Below, in pieces: positions 5,293-5,551 of a stretch of 5,551 nt of DNA. The translations under genes were made by a program, and so were the position numbers. Position 1 is the first letter of the stretch. Each line of letters starts with the position of its first letter. The notes under the pieces were generated by a model. It saw nothing but the letters and a program-made list of their open reading frames with translations, searched no databases and was not told where the DNA came from. Origin of the DNA: Lachnospiraceae bacterium (GTDB lineage: Bacteria; Bacillota; Clostridia; Lachnospirales; Lachnospiraceae); the NCBI GenBank assembly GCA_003520105.1, contig DOVL01000195.1:1-5551 (forward strand), given 5' to 3'.

Positions 5293-5551
5293 ATGGCAAG
5301 AATAAAAGGTGGCGCTAATGCCAAGAAGAAGCACAACAGAACACTTAAGCTCGCTAAGGGCTACAGAGGAGCAAGATCAAAGCAGTACAGAGTTGCAAAG
5401 CAGTCAGTAATGAGAGCTCTTGCATCATCATTTGCAGGCAGACGTGAGAGAAAGAGAGATTTCAGAAAGCTCTGGATCGCTCGTATCAATGCTGCAGCTC
5501 GTATGAACGACATCTCTTACAGCAGACTTATGCATGGTCTTAAGCTTGCTG
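5293..5551 (+). CDS. rplT: 50S ribosomal protein L20 (partial at the window's 3' edge)
   Basis: L20 binds 23S rRNA early in 50S assembly. In Firmicutes and Proteobacteria it also represses its own operon by binding an mRNA structure that mimics its rRNA site. The first 86 residues are visible; the family is about 117-118 residues long, so roughly 30 C-terminal residues are cut off by the window end. The start MARIKGG, the basic N-terminal extension [20 protein letters not shown] (11-30) and the full L20 signature [17 protein letters not shown] (54-70) are present. ATG 5293 follows AGGAGG (5279-5284) at 8 nt spacing. Its presence at the end of the operon supports L20 as the effector of the upstream attenuator. 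Confidence 0.96.
   Translation, partial: MARIKGGANAKKKHNRTLKLAKGYRGARSKQYRVAKQSVMRALASSFAGRRERKRDFRKLWIARINAAARMNDISYSRLMHGLKLA

Overview
The window looks like part of a Firmicutes (Clostridia) chromosome, most likely Lachnospiraceae. The evidence is the infC-rpmI-rplT block with a leader attenuator, L20 and L35 proteins that read like those of Lachnospiraceae, strong AGGAGG-type ribosome binding sites, heavy use of AGA for arginine, and a LytS-type membrane receptor joined to a SpoIIE phosphatase. The genus is not determined. All recognised genes are on the + strand.

Positions 1-276 hold the 3' end of folP (dihydropteroate synthase). After a 114-nt gap with a degenerate ~20-22 nt tandem repeat and a hairpin comes the most unusual gene (391-2079). 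It is one uninterrupted frame joining FolB (dihydroneopterin aldolase), FolK (HPPK), prephenate dehydratase and a C-terminal ACT domain. FolB-FolK fusions make consecutive folate steps and sit naturally beside folP. The added prephenate dehydratase-ACT half belongs to phenylalanine synthesis and normally stands alone or follows a chorismate mutase domain, which is absent here. The two pathways share only chorismate as a distant precursor (p-aminobenzoate for folate, prephenate for phenylalanine), so the fusion may couple them.

Positions 2194-4248 encode a 684-residue membrane SpoIIE-family (PP2C-type) phosphatase. It has an N-terminal 5TM LytS-like sensor, a Cache-like extracytoplasmic segment, HAMP and a C-terminal phosphatase. 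A 9-bp GC-rich hairpin ends this unit.

A TTGACA promoter with an extended -10 then drives the translation operon infC (IF3), rpmI (L35), rplT (L20, cut off by the window end). Its ~147-nt leader carries a long-range pairing (4344-4353 with 4433-4442) that excludes an intrinsic terminator (stem-loop plus six T) just before infC. This is the layout of an L20-responsive attenuator. infC itself appears to start at a rare AUA codon, and a second strong hairpin lies between rpmI and rplT.
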